A DNA stretch of 35,443 nucleotides, taken from assembly GCF_002154695.1 (NCBI RefSeq), contig NZ_MTAV01000194.1:3613-39055 (forward strand), written 5' to 3'. This document shows positions 19,552 through 28,303 of this stretch, piece by piece. Source of the stretch: Nostoc sp. T09 (lineage in GTDB: Bacteria > Cyanobacteriota > Cyanobacteriia > Cyanobacteriales > Nostocaceae). Below the pieces are notes generated by a model. The model did no database searches. It was not told the origin of the DNA and saw only the letters and a list, made by a program, of their open reading frames with translations. The position numbers and the translations under genes are program-made. Each line of letters opens with the position of its first letter. The stretch's first letter is position 1.

Positions 19552-20697
19552 CTACTTCGCTTTAATTGGTGTTAAGGCTACACCTTGGTAATAATGCCCC
19601 AAAATTTGTAGGTAATTTGCTCCTCGCTGGGCAAGATTGTAAGCCCCCCACTGACTCATCCCTATAGCATGACCATAGCCCAGCCCTTGAAGGATAAAAC
19701 TACCATCAGTTCCCTTGCTAACGTTGAACCGGGTACTCTTCAGCCTGAGTGCAGTACGTACATCCTCGCCCTGTAGCACTTTCGTACCTCTGTCACCGAT
19801 AATTTTTAGAACTTTAACACTTTGGAATGGTGAGCGAGCCTCTGGAATCATATCCGTGACATTGCCTACACCAGAAATCCTAGAACTAATTTCAGTAGGT
19901 GAGAAGGTTTTCACCCAATTACACTCTTTGATATTTTGATCGTAGTCTTGAACAGCACGCAGGTAAGGCTCCTTGCTGCCCCAAACGTCTTCAACATTTT
20001 CGGTATGTCCTCCAGAACAAGCGTGGAAGACTGAGAGAATAATCCTGTTTTGGTAAGTTAGTACCTGTCCAGCTGTCGCATCGACTGCGGTGTAGGTAGT
20101 AGGTGATTCACTGCTGACACCTTTGTAAATTTGCCAGCGATCTGGGCTATCGCCTAAATCATAAATCGGATTAGTGCGCTGCTTTTCCCGTTCATATAAA
20201 GCATAAGTACGAGCCGCGATCGCCTGGGCTTTCAGTGCTTCTTGGGGCCACTGGGCGTCCATTTCACCACCAATAACGCTGTAGAGATATTCCTCCGTAT
20301 CAACCCAGTTAACGGCACTGACGCCTTTTTCTGTAGCAACAACTAGCGTTCTACCGCGAAACCAGCGATCGCCAATATAAACGAATCCCTTACCTGTAGG
20401 TTCAATCCAAAATAAACCAGATTGCCACTTATCCAACGCCACGCCACCAGGAACAGCTTGGGCATAAAACGAACTCATTGCTGGCAATTCACCCAGAGTC
20501 CGACCAGTACCATCCTTGACTGTTGCCGTTGTAGAGCTACCAACTTTTACCTGATTCACATTCCTTTCAATGGCGATGCGCAGGATTACAGATGCTTGAG
20601 CTGGGGCAACCAACGCTATCCACAAGAGGATACTTACCCACCAATGTCGTCCTTTAATCTGGGAAAGTAAAGAGCCGAATAAAAATTGAAATTTCAT
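19552..20697 (-). CDS. SpoIID/LytB domain protein
   Basis: A 381-residue exported protein with signal peptide (WWVSILLWIALVAPAQA, cleavage near residue 36). The SpoIID domain includes EEYLYSVIGGEMDAQWPQEA (about residues 135-155), with the Glu that acts in SpoIID-type lytic transglycosylases, then LKAQAIAARTYALYEREKQR, SVFHACSGGHTENVEDVWG and GYGHAIGMSQWGAYNLAQRG near the C terminus. In Bacillus SpoIID cuts peptidoglycan strands lacking stem peptides; in cyanobacteria the role of these homologues is not defined, though cell-wall remodelling is expected. It is transcribed opposite to its neighbours and stands alone. Confidence 0.93.
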   Translation of the reverse strand: MKFQFLFGSLLSQIKGRHWWVSILLWIALVAPAQASVILRIAIERNVNQVKVGSSTTATVKDGTGRTLGELPAMSSFYAQAVPGGVALDKWQSGLFWIEPTGKGFVYIGDRWFRGRTLVVATEKGVSAVNWVDTEEYLYSVIGGEMDAQWPQEALKAQAIAARTYALYEREKQRTNPIYDLGDSPDRWQIYKGVSSESPTTYTAVDATAGQVLTYQNRIILSVFHACSGGHTENVEDVWGSKEPYLRAVQDYDQNIKECNWVKTFSPTEISSRISGVGNVTDMIPEARSPFQSVKVLKIIGDRGTKVLQGEDVRTALRLKSTRFNVSKGTDGSFILQGLGYGHAIGMSQWGAYNLAQRGANYLQILGHYYQGVALTPIKAK

Positions 20698-20971
20698 GCC
20701 GATTTTCTAATCACCTAGTATCTGTTTGACGTTTTGGAGTAATCGCATCTACAACTAAAGATGAGACGCTGTTCCATTGCTGGAGGTTGCCACCTTTTAC
20801 TAATTATGCATATTTAAATTTAATAAATCCGCGGCAATGAATCTGTTGTTTAAGATTTTCAATTGATTTAGAAAAAGAAAATTAACTACGTTATCAACTG
20901 TAGCTTGACATCTCAGTACTAAAGATTTTATGTTGATATATAACGAGCGTTCGATATAAATAAGCTGAGTT

Positions 20972-21571
20972 ATGCCCAAGATTGTTGACCACGAACAATA
21001 CCGTAAAGAACTGCTCGGCAAGTGCTTCGATTTATTTGCCCAAAAAAGCTACAGTGCCATTACCATGCGGGAAATTGCTCATGGCTTAGGAGTTTCAACT
21101 GGGACGCTGTATCATTACTTTCCCAGTAAGCAAGCTTTATTTGAACAATTGCTAGAAGAAATCAGCCAGCAAGATGTGGCAATGGCATTAGCAGAATTGG
21201 GAGGAAGAAAACCTCTGCCAGAGGCAATGGCAGCATTAGGAAGATACTTAGTAAAAAACGAAGATTACTTTATTAAATGGACTTATATCTGGGTTGATTT
21301 TTGTCAGCATCAAGACTCTGAGCAAATAAAGGTAAGTGGTGTTTTGACGCGTGCCAATCAGCGATATCAGCAAGCAGCCTGTGATTTCTTAGGAATTCAA
21401 GATCGAGTTTTGGCTTCCTTTGTGTTGAGTTTCGTCAATGGTTTAATTCTAGAAAAACTATGGGGTGATGAAACTATTTGTTTTACAGAACAATGCGCCT
21501 TATTAGGAAAAATGCTCACGGCATATTTGCCACAATCAGTTGATTCTGATGGGTCCGATCGCCAACGTTAG
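20972..21571 (+). CDS. TetR/AcrR family transcriptional regulator
   Basis: A 199-residue protein of normal TetR size. The N-terminal helix-turn-helix is ITMREIAHGLGVSTGTLYHY (about residues 27-46), followed by FPSKQALFEQLLEEIS. The C-terminal ligand and dimer domain (about 60-190) contains WTYIWVDFCQHQ and LASFVLSFVNGLILEKLWG. It lies 34 bp upstream of the devB gene in the same direction, so it most likely controls that exporter operon and itself. The inducer is unknown. Confidence 0.95.
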   Translation: MPKIVDHEQYRKELLGKCFDLFAQKSYSAITMREIAHGLGVSTGTLYHYFPSKQALFEQLLEEISQQDVAMALAELGGRKPLPEAMAALGRYLVKNEDYFIKWTYIWVDFCQHQDSEQIKVSGVLTRANQRYQQAACDFLGIQDRVLASFVLSFVNGLILEKLWGDETICFTEQCALLGKMLTAYLPQSVDSDGSDRQR

Positions 21572-21605
21572 CTACACAAGAGTTAAAGCTTGATAGAGGG
21601 GAAAA

Positions 21606-22892
21606 ATGAATCACAGGCTGTTATTTAATCAAAAAAATCAAGGGGTAATTGCATTAGCGATCGCTGCTACTGCGATTACAGGTGGAATTGTTGTTTATGC
21701 TATTTCTCAGTTTGGGCAAGTAGGCCGCACTGCCACAACTGAAATACCAACTACACCAATTGTGCAAAAGGTGACTGCTTTGGGAAGATTGCAGCCAGAA
21801 GCCGAGGTAATTAAGTTGTCTGCACCTCTAGCATTAGATGGCGATCGCATTGCCCAAATTCTTGTACAAGAAGGCGATCGTACCAAAGCTGGGCAAGTTA
21901 TAGCAATTTTAGATTCACGCGATCGCTTGCAAACTGCTGTACTACAAGCGCAAAAACAAGTCCAAGTCGCCCAAGCTAAACTCGCACAAGTGAAAGCAGG
22001 GGCAAAAACAGGAGAAATTCAGGCACAGCAAGCAACTGTGGAACGTTTACAGGCCCAGTCTCAAGGCGATCGCCAAAGCCAACAAGAAGCGATCGCCCGC
22101 TTCGAGGCCCAATGGCAAGGAGATAGAATTGCCCAAGAAGCGACAATTAAAAAACTAACAGCAGAACTCAACAATGCCCAAGCTGAATACCTGCGTTATC
22201 AACAGTTATATAAAGATGGGGCAATTTCTAATTCTGCATTTGACACTAAGCGCTTAAGTGTGGAAACCACCAAACAGCAACTAGATGAAGCTAAAGCAGT
22301 TCTCAACCGCATTAACACCACCGCTAGCAGACAACTAGCAGAAGCTAAAGTAGCACTTAGCCGCATTAACGCCACTGGGAATAAACAAGTCAGCGAAGCC
22401 AAAGCCACACTTAACAGTATTGCCGAAGTTCGTCCCGTCGATGTAGCCGCAGCCCAAACAGAAGTAGAAAATGCGATCGCCTCCCTCAAACGTGCCCAAA
22501 CTGACTTAGCAGCAGCTTACGTCAAAGCGCCAACTGCTGGGCAAATTCTCAAAATTCATTACCGCGCTGGTGAAAAAATTGGGGATGCTGGTATTGCAGA
22601 CTTTGCCCAAACTGACCAGATGATAGCAGTAGCAGAAGTTTATCAGACTGATATTGGCAAAGTGAAACTGGGGCAAAAGGCAGTAATTACTGGTCAAGCA
22701 TTTACAGGAGAACTGCGCGGTAAGGTTTCACAGATTGGCTTGCAGGTGAATCGACAAAACGTTTTTAGTAACCAACCAGGAGAAAACCTTGATAGCCGAG
22801 TCATCGAAGTCAAAATTCGCTTCAATCCCGAAGATAGCAAGCAAGTTGCAGGTTTGACTAACTTGCAGGTACAGACAGCTATTGAACTATAA
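21606..22892 (+). CDS. devB: DevB-type membrane fusion protein
   Basis: A 428-residue HlyD-family adaptor. One N-terminal transmembrane helix (about residues 14-35, VIALAIAATAITGGIVVYAI) is followed by the first half of a lipoyl domain (VTALGRLQPEAEVIKLSAP). A long coiled coil spans about 110-285, with Gln/Ala-rich heptads, and the second lipoyl half and barrel follow (VKAPTAGQILKIHYRAGEKI). DevB links the DevCA inner-membrane pump to TolC across the periplasm; in Anabaena the founding DevBCA exports heterocyst glycolipids. Nostocales carry several paralogues, so the substrate here is open. A 400-bp insertion unit separates it from devC. Confidence 0.92.
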   Translation: MNHRLLFNQKNQGVIALAIAATAITGGIVVYAISQFGQVGRTATTEIPTTPIVQKVTALGRLQPEAEVIKLSAPLALDGDRIAQILVQEGDRTKAGQVIAILDSRDRLQTAVLQAQKQVQVAQAKLAQVKAGAKTGEIQAQQATVERLQAQSQGDRQSQQEAIARFEAQWQGDRIAQEATIKKLTAELNNAQAEYLRYQQLYKDGAISNSAFDTKRLSVETTKQQLDEAKAVLNRINTTASRQLAEAKVALSRINATGNKQVSEAKATLNSIAEVRPVDVAAAQTEVENAIASLKRAQTDLAAAYVKAPTAGQILKIHYRAGEKIGDAGIADFAQTDQMIAVAEVYQTDIGKVKLGQKAVITGQAFTGELRGKVSQIGLQVNRQNVFSNQPGENLDSRVIEVKIRFNPEDSKQVAGLTNLQVQTAIEL

Positions 22893-22911
22893 AGTTTGTT
22901 TAATTGTAAGA

Positions 22912-23311
22912 ATTCAGAATTCAGGAGTCAGAATAAATGAGACAACCAGCAAAAACATTTCAAGACTTGATAGTGTGGCAGAAATCGCATCAGTTTGTTT
23001 TATTAGTATATCAATTGACTGGCCAATTTCCTAAATCAGAAATATATGGACTTACATCCCAATTTAGAAGAGCAGCAATTTCTATTCCAGCAAATATAGC
23101 TGAAGGATTTAAGAAAAAAGGAACCGCAGATAAAGCACGATTTATGAACATCTCGCAAGGTTCTTTAGAATAGTGCCGTTACTATCTAATTCTTTCAAAT
23201 GACCTTGGATATAGTGATACATCAGAATTAATGCTTCAACTTGAAGAAGTTAGTAGGATACTAACAAGCTATGCTAATTCCATTCTGAATTCTGGCTCCT
23301 GAATTCTGAAT
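22912..23311. mobile_element. 400-bp inverted-repeat unit between devB and devC
   Basis: The left arm (22912-22934) begins ATTCAGAATTCAGGAGTCAG. Its reverse complement, with one mismatch in 23, is at 23289-23311. The arms enclose exactly the four-helix-bundle gene remnant. No transposase is encoded, so it would have to move with help from elsewhere. The devC ribosome-binding site (AAGGAG, 23327-23332) lies outside the unit. Confidence 0.65.
22937..23302 (+). pseudogene. four-helix-bundle (23S rRNA IVP-like) protein, nonsense-broken
   Basis: The frame begins MRQPAKTFQDLIVWQKSHQF and continues with YQLTGQFPKSEIYGLTSQFR and AISIPANIAEGFKK, the unmistakable start of the S23/four-helix-bundle family (about 120 aa). 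An in-frame TAG at 23171-23173 follows NISQGSLE, where the family has a second Glu; GAG to TAG is a single change. The frame then continues without a break (CRYYLILSNDLGY...) to a TGA at 23300. The intact length would be 121 aa. The homologues were first seen inside intervening sequences of 23S rRNA genes; their function is unknown. Confidence 0.85.
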
Positions 23312-23342
23312 ACTTCTCCAGTTATTAAGGAGTTTTTGCAAA

Positions 23343-24509
23343 ATGTTGTCCAAATTATTCCGCAAAACTCCGCTAGCTTGGCGGCAGTTAATGAAAGAAA
23401 AAACTCGTCTAGCAGTAGCAGTGGCAGGTATTACCTTTGCCGATATGTTGATGTTTATTCAGATGGGTTTTGAAAGTGCATTGTTTGATGCAGCCGTCCA
23501 ACCCCATCGCAACTTAAAGGCAGATTTAGTTTTAATTAATCCGCAATTTCAAACTTTGTTCTCGGTGAAAAGCTTTTCCCGTGAACGGTTGTATCAGACA
23601 TTAAGTTATGACGGTGTGCAGTCAGTAAATTCGGTTTACATCAGCACTGGACAGTGGAGAAATCCCGAAACACGCCTCGATCGCGCCATCTTAGTTTGGG
23701 GTATCGAACCAGCACAACCCGCCTTCCAATTTCCCGAAGTCCAACAACATCAAAATGACATTAAGCAGTTATATCAAGTTTTGTTCGACCAAGCAGGTCG
23801 TCCAGAATATGGGGATGTAGGCACTATCTTTAAAAAAGCAGGCAACTTTCAGACAGAACTGAATGGCAAAGCCATCAATGTCAAAGGCGTGTTTAGTAAC
23901 GGTGCTTCTTTTGCTGCTGATGGTAACGTCATCACTAGTGATTCTACCTTTCTGCTACTATTCCCCGACAGAAAACCCGATCGCATTGAAGTTGGGTTAA
24001 TTACTCTTAAACCTGGTGCCAATCCGGAAAAAGTGCGATCGCAACTTGCAGCTGGTTTACCCAATGATGTCCTAGTTCTGACTCCCGAAGGATTTGCCAA
24101 CATTGAAAAAACTTATTGGGCAACGGGTACTGGTATTGGTTTCATTTTTGGTTTGGGTGTAGGAGTTGGGTTCATTGTCGGGATTGTAATTGTCTACCAA
24201 ATTCTCTACTCTGATGTCTCCGACCACCTACCAGAATACGCCACGCTCAAAGCAATGGGTTATAGCGATCGCTATTTATTAGGAGTTCTGTTGCAAGAGG
24301 CCTTATTTTTAGCTTTTTTAGGTTTTCTCCCCTCATTTTTCCTTTCTTTCGGGCTATATCAGCTTACCTATGCTGCTACATTGTTACCAATTTCCATGAA
24401 GGTAGACCGGGCAATTACTGTCTTTATTTTGACTGTAATTATGTGTAGTTTTTCTGGGGCGATCGCTATGCGAAAACTCCGCGCTGCTGACCCCGCCGAC
24501 ATTTTTTAA
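23343..24509 (+). CDS. devC: DevC-type ABC exporter permease
   Basis: The 388-residue start follows TTAAGGAGTTTT. The first transmembrane helix (about residues 21-45) leads into a large periplasmic loop (about 46-260). Three transmembrane helices follow (about 262-290 GIGFIFGLGVGVGFIVGIVI; 320-345; 355-378) and the protein ends RAADPADIF. This is the FtsX/MacB-like topology of DevC. With DevB and DevA it forms a TolC-dependent exporter. It is separated from devB by the inverted-repeat unit, which may reduce read-through transcription. Confidence 0.93.
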   Translation: MLSKLFRKTPLAWRQLMKEKTRLAVAVAGITFADMLMFIQMGFESALFDAAVQPHRNLKADLVLINPQFQTLFSVKSFSRERLYQTLSYDGVQSVNSVYISTGQWRNPETRLDRAILVWGIEPAQPAFQFPEVQQHQNDIKQLYQVLFDQAGRPEYGDVGTIFKKAGNFQTELNGKAINVKGVFSNGASFAADGNVITSDSTFLLLFPDRKPDRIEVGLITLKPGANPEKVRSQLAAGLPNDVLVLTPEGFANIEKTYWATGTGIGFIFGLGVGVGFIVGIVIVYQILYSDVSDHLPEYATLKAMGYSDRYLLGVLLQEALFLAFLGFLPSFFLSFGLYQLTYAATLLPISMKVDRAITVFILTVIMCSFSGAIAMRKLRAADPADIF

Positions 24510-24608
24510 TTTTTAAGCAATAAGGCAGAAGGCAGTAGACAGAAGTAAATAACTTGCGTTTTGTTCTAGCGCTAGTTGGAAACTCATTATTAAAGCTATC
24601 AAAATATT

Positions 24609-25361
24609 ATGTTGCCAAAATCTACATCAGTAAATTCCAACTCCATCTTTTCTAATTTAGAACCAGTCATTAATATTAGTAACCTCAATCATTATTTTGG
24701 CGAGGGTGGGTTAAAAAAACAAGTATTATTTGATATTAATTTAGAGATTAACGCTAGTGAAATTGTCATTATGACGGGTCCCTCTGGATCGGGAAAAACC
24801 ACTTTGTTGACCCTGATGGGTGGACTGCGATCGGCTCAAGCTGGTAGTTTGAAAATATTAGGTCAGGAAATCTGCGGTGCTAGTAAACAGCAGTTAACCA
24901 AGCTACGTCGTCAGATTGGTTATATTTTTCAAGCGCATAACTTGATGACCTTTTTGACAGCTAAAGAAAATGTGCGGATGTCCTTAGAGTTACATGACCA
25001 GTATCTCAATCAGGATCTTGATAGCATAGCGATCGCTATGCTGGAAACCGTTGGTTTGGGAGAAAATGTAAATTACTACGCAGAAAACCTCTCAGGGGGA
25101 CAAAAGCAAAGAGTAGCGATCGCCCGTGCTTTAGTCAGTCATCCTAAAATTGTCTTAGCAGACGAACCCACAGCTGCACTCGATAAAAAATCGGGGCGAG
25201 ATGTCGTGGAGTTGATGCAGAAGCTAGCTAAAGAGCAAGGTTGTACGATTTTGTTAGTTACCCATGACAACCGCATCCTTGATATTGCCGATCGCATTAT
25301 TTATATGGAAGATGGGCAATTAAAAAGTGATGGCATAGATATTGTTACCAAAATGCATTAA
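24609..25361 (+). CDS. devA: DevA-type ABC transporter ATPase
   Basis: A 250-residue nucleotide-binding subunit with all motifs: Walker A GPSGSGKTT (about residues 57-65), Q-loop IFQAHNLM (about 109-116), signature LSGGQKQRVAIARAL (about 160-174), Walker B IVLADEPTAALDKKSG (about 180-195) and H-loop LLVTHD (about 214-219). It energises the DevBC exporter. It begins 99 bp after devC with no clear Shine-Dalgarno. An alternative start inside the first 25 residues cannot be excluded, because the ABC domain begins only at about residue 20. Confidence 0.95.
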   Translation: MLPKSTSVNSNSIFSNLEPVINISNLNHYFGEGGLKKQVLFDINLEINASEIVIMTGPSGSGKTTLLTLMGGLRSAQAGSLKILGQEICGASKQQLTKLRRQIGYIFQAHNLMTFLTAKENVRMSLELHDQYLNQDLDSIAIAMLETVGLGENVNYYAENLSGGQKQRVAIARALVSHPKIVLADEPTAALDKKSGRDVVELMQKLAKEQGCTILLVTHDNRILDIADRIIYMEDGQLKSDGIDIVTKMH

Positions 25362-25591
25362 GTATTAAATTAAAAATTCATAACTATCTTCGTTAGGTAA
25401 TGCCCACCCTACAAAATTCTCCGGATTAACTACAATTTAAATAGGTTAAAAATGAAGATTCTTAATTTAACGTAGTGTCAAAGATTAACTTCATAGATTC
25501 ACTCGCAGTAATGTTTTTGGAGTTATCATACCAGCTTAGTTAATCTAGAAATCTGTTAGTTTAAGATTGTTGAGGAGTGGGAAAATTTTAG

Positions 25592-26245
25592 ATGCAATTT
25601 GGTAATTTATTTACGGCAGGCGGCGTGGTCATGTGGCCGCTGTTAGGATTTTCGTTGTTGGCAGTAGCGCTGATTATTGAAAGAGTCAGGTTTTGGGTAA
25701 AGATAAATAATCGGCAAAATCGCGTAGTCCGCGAGGTACTACAGCTTTATCGCCTAGATAATGTAGTTGGTGCTTTGGATAAATTGCAGCAAAATACTGA
25801 TTTACCTATTGCCCGGATTTTTTTAGCAGCTTTAGAATTAGAGGAACCAACTCCAGAGGAATTTCGGTTGGCATTAGAAAGTGAAGCACAAGCCGAAATT
25901 CCTTTGCTGAAGCGCTTTCAAAACATTTTTGAGACAATTATCGGTCTTGCGCCCTTGTTAGGGCTTCTCGGTACTGTATTAGGATTAATTGCCTCCTTTG
26001 CCTCCCTCAATATCGGTGAAGTCGGGGGCGCGAAAACAACAGGCGTCACTGGAGGGATTAGTGAAGCTTTGGTATCTACAGCCTCAGGACTAGTCGTTGC
26101 TATCTTTACACTTTTATTTGCTAATACCTTCCGGGGACTCTACCAGCGCCAGATAGCTTGGATTCAGGAGTATGGCGGACAGTTAGAATTACTTTACCGT
26201 CGTCGCTATGAAAGAGGAGAGAAATCCTATGCGCCTACCAGATGA
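25592..26245 (+). CDS. exbB: ExbB/TolQ/MotA-family proton channel
   Basis: A 217-residue inner-membrane protein. Transmembrane helix 1 is at about residues 10-28 (GVVMWPLLGFSLLAVALII). Helices 2 and 3 lie in the conserved region IGLAPLLGLLGTVLGLIASF (about 114-133) and SEALVSTASGLVVAIFTLLF (about 155-174), with the pore Thr residues typical of the family. It energises TonB-dependent transport or outer-membrane integrity together with ExbD. The exbD start lies inside the last codons of this gene, indicating translational coupling. Confidence 0.95.
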   Translation: MQFGNLFTAGGVVMWPLLGFSLLAVALIIERVRFWVKINNRQNRVVREVLQLYRLDNVVGALDKLQQNTDLPIARIFLAALELEEPTPEEFRLALESEAQAEIPLLKRFQNIFETIIGLAPLLGLLGTVLGLIASFASLNIGEVGGAKTTGVTGGISEALVSTASGLVVAIFTLLFANTFRGLYQRQIAWIQEYGGQLELLYRRRYERGEKSYAPTR

Positions 26246-26633
26246 ACCAGATCTGCCACCTCAAATTAACATCGTGCCGATGATTGATGTGATCTTTGCG
26301 ATATTGACATTTTTTATCATGTCAACTCTGTTTTTAACTCGGTCTGAAGGTTTACCAGTTAATTTACCTAAGGCGGCATCGGCACAACAACAAGCATCAA
26401 GTGAGCCAATTAATGTCACTGTAGACGCAGCTGGAAAAATTAGCTTGAACCGCAAATCGGTTACTCTCAATGTGTTAGCAGAGCAAGTACGTACATTGAT
26501 GGGTGTAAATAAAGAAGCCTTGGTAATCATCAACGCCGATGAGCAAGTTCATCATGGTCAGGTAGTGGCCGTTATGGATCGGTTACGTCAGGTACAGGGA
26601 GCTAAATTAGCGATCGCCACCCAAAAACCATAA
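26229..26633 (+). CDS. exbD: ExbD/TolR-family protein
   Basis: The ATG at 26229 is preferred because GAGGAGA lies about seven bases upstream; an ATG at 26208 would add seven residues. The 134-residue protein has an N-terminal tail, one transmembrane helix (about residues 18-38) carrying the essential Asp in IVPMIDVIFAILTFFIMST, and a periplasmic domain (about 45-134). It forms the proton-conducting pair with ExbB and overlaps its 3' end by 17 bases. No TonB gene is present in this window. A hairpin terminator follows. Confidence 0.95.
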   Translation: MRLPDEPDLPPQINIVPMIDVIFAILTFFIMSTLFLTRSEGLPVNLPKAASAQQQASSEPINVTVDAAGKISLNRKSVTLNVLAEQVRTLMGVNKEALVIINADEQVHHGQVVAVMDRLRQVQGAKLAIATQKP

Positions 26634-26671
26634 TAGGTTAATCAAAAAATTATCTGTTGTTGAGAAAAAGC

Positions 26672-26719
26672 AAAAGGTTAAGGGATAAATTCTTTTCTCG
26701 ATCGCCTTTAACCTTTTTT
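26672..26719 (+). terminator. terminator after exbBD
   Basis: AAAAGGTTAAGG (26672-26683) pairs with CCTTTAACCTTTT (26705-26717), with one extra base on the 3' side, followed by TT. It lies about 40 bp after the exbD stop. Confidence 0.75.
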
Positions 26720-26881
26720 CTAACATCATAATTCTTGTACTATTACAAAATTAGAACTGCTATTTATGATTCTTAACTAGCAAAAGTGGCTAAGTTTTTA
26801 ATTACTCTGCAATTTTCGGCTTTAATAGTATTCTAGAAGGACAAATCGCTTTTTTGACTACAGTTGTTGAGGGCAAACTCC

Positions 26882-27088
26882 ATGACTATTTGGGTAAACG
26901 AGCAAATTGATCCGTCAGGCATGATTCATGCTTGTATCGCCTGTTGTAACGAGTCTCAAGCTCAAGACTGTCATGAATCCTTTGAGGATAATTTGAATGA
27001 CAAACAAAAAGCAGCCGGCTGGGTAGCACAATTGCGGATAGTTGATTCTTGGGATGATGTTCCAGTCAATGCTTTAAAGCTAGATTAA
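26882..27088 (+). CDS. small hypothetical protein, 68 aa
   Basis: The ATG at 26882 is preferred over a TTG six codons earlier. The product is small and acidic (MTIWVNEQIDPSGMIHACIA), with four Cys in CIACCNESQAQDC and a C-terminal WDDVPVNALKLD. The Cys cluster could bind metal, but spacing does not match a known zinc finger I can name. It looks like a conserved cyanobacterial orphan. No signal peptide or membrane segment is seen, and the ribosome-binding site is weak. Confidence 0.65.
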   Translation: MTIWVNEQIDPSGMIHACIACCNESQAQDCHESFEDNLNDKQKAAGWVAQLRIVDSWDDVPVNALKLD

Positions 27089-27528
27089 TAGAGCCTTAAC
27101 AAATTTAGCTGCAAAACATAACTTCACCTAAGGAGTTTTGTGGTTTTTGTTATGTGTTTATAATACTCACGCTCTTGGCTTGAGAAAACGGCAAGGTATG
27201 ACTGCTGGGCAGGAAGTCATGGAATTTGTGCTGTGAGTACTATTTCCTTGAGAGATATATGATAGTTTTGGATGTAGGTTGACTAATGCAATAGATGAAT
27301 TCTTGACCTACATAAACTTTCAGATGAGGAGATTTACTCGCAAACAAATCAGTTTGATGGAAATTAAGTTAATAAAAGATAAAAATCTGATTAAAACTTA
27401 ACACTTCACCCAGAAATCAGTAAAATAACTCAAACATTCTGGAAAATTAATGCTTTTTATAAAGTTTTAAAAGTTATTATTAATACCGAAGATTAAAGTC
27501 AAAAACTTGCAAAAACCGAATCAATGTA
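27089..27528. other. 440-bp AT-rich intergenic region
   Basis: A weak hairpin ACATAAC (27116-27122)/GTTATGT (27149-27155) may end the 68-aa gene transcript. The rest is AT-rich and contains no frame, tRNA or repeat that I can support; it probably holds the promoter of the MMADHC homologue. Confidence 0.4.
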
Positions 27529-28086
27529 GTGAACTATTCCAAAGTTTACTCTTCGGAGCAAAGCTATCCCATTCATTTGGTTGGCAATACGGGACAAGCT
27601 ATTCAGATTTCGATTCATTCTCCTAGCCAGTATATCTGTGCCAACTGCGAACGGATACTACCAGATTGGAAACAGCAGTCTTTTTTATGGGTAGTGATTG
27701 TTTTACAGCAATCACGATATCAACTTCATGAAAGTACAGCAGTAATCGAAAGCGAGAAAGAACGCCTACGAGAAAAGTTTATGCGGTTTGGTTGTGATTT
27801 GGCATTTAATCTCCGCGATCGCAACTATTTAACAGACCTCATAGATCCCCGTACAGGCTATCCATTACTTTCTCATCCGGGAAGCGTTCCTCATGACGAC
27901 ACAGCAGTGGTGAAGGCTTTACTTCATTACCCAGTTATTAAAAATAAATGCCGTGTGCTAGTACATCCAAACTGGGGTGCAGCAGTTTATCCCAGCATCA
28001 TGATTTCCGAGGCTCCCCCAATTATGATTGAATGGGTGATCAAAAGCATAGCACCCTTGCATGGATGGCAAGAAGTTAGTAAATAG
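27529..28086 (+). CDS. MMADHC-like (cobalamin D protein) homologue
   Basis: A 185-residue protein read from a GTG start; no better ATG is present. The C-terminal two thirds align by eye with human MMADHC. ESEKERLREKFMRFGCDLAF corresponds to the human segment ending LLEKFINGAKEICYAL, NYLTDLIDPRTGYPL to the segment YWADFIDPSSGLAF, and CRVLVHPNWGAAVYPSIM to CKVIRHSLWGTHVVVGSI. In animals the protein steers cob(II)alamin from MMACHC to methionine synthase and methylmalonyl-CoA mutase. Cyanobacteria use pseudocobalamin for methionine synthase, so a related trafficking role is possible, not shown. It lacks a signal peptide. Confidence 0.75.
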   Translation: MNYSKVYSSEQSYPIHLVGNTGQAIQISIHSPSQYICANCERILPDWKQQSFLWVVIVLQQSRYQLHESTAVIESEKERLREKFMRFGCDLAFNLRDRNYLTDLIDPRTGYPLLSHPGSVPHDDTAVVKALLHYPVIKNKCRVLVHPNWGAAVYPSIMISEAPPIMIEWVIKSIAPLHGWQEVSK

Positions 28087-28303
28087 CATATCTATGCTGA
28101 TACTGGGATAGTTGAGACGCACCTGGTACAAAAAAGCGATCGCTGCTCATTCGTTCAGCTAGAAATTTAAGGTACTTGGTTACTTGATGCTGTGTTTTTA
28201 GATGATCAAACGAATCCGATGCGGGTTTCGTCACCAGAAAAAATTGCTTCAAAGTACTGGTAGATAACACCGTCAAACTAATCCAGCGCAGATTTTCTCA
28301 TCT

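Noticed and set aside
22199-22489. Minus-strand frame inside devB
   Set aside because: It is an antisense shadow of the repetitive coiled-coil coding sequence.
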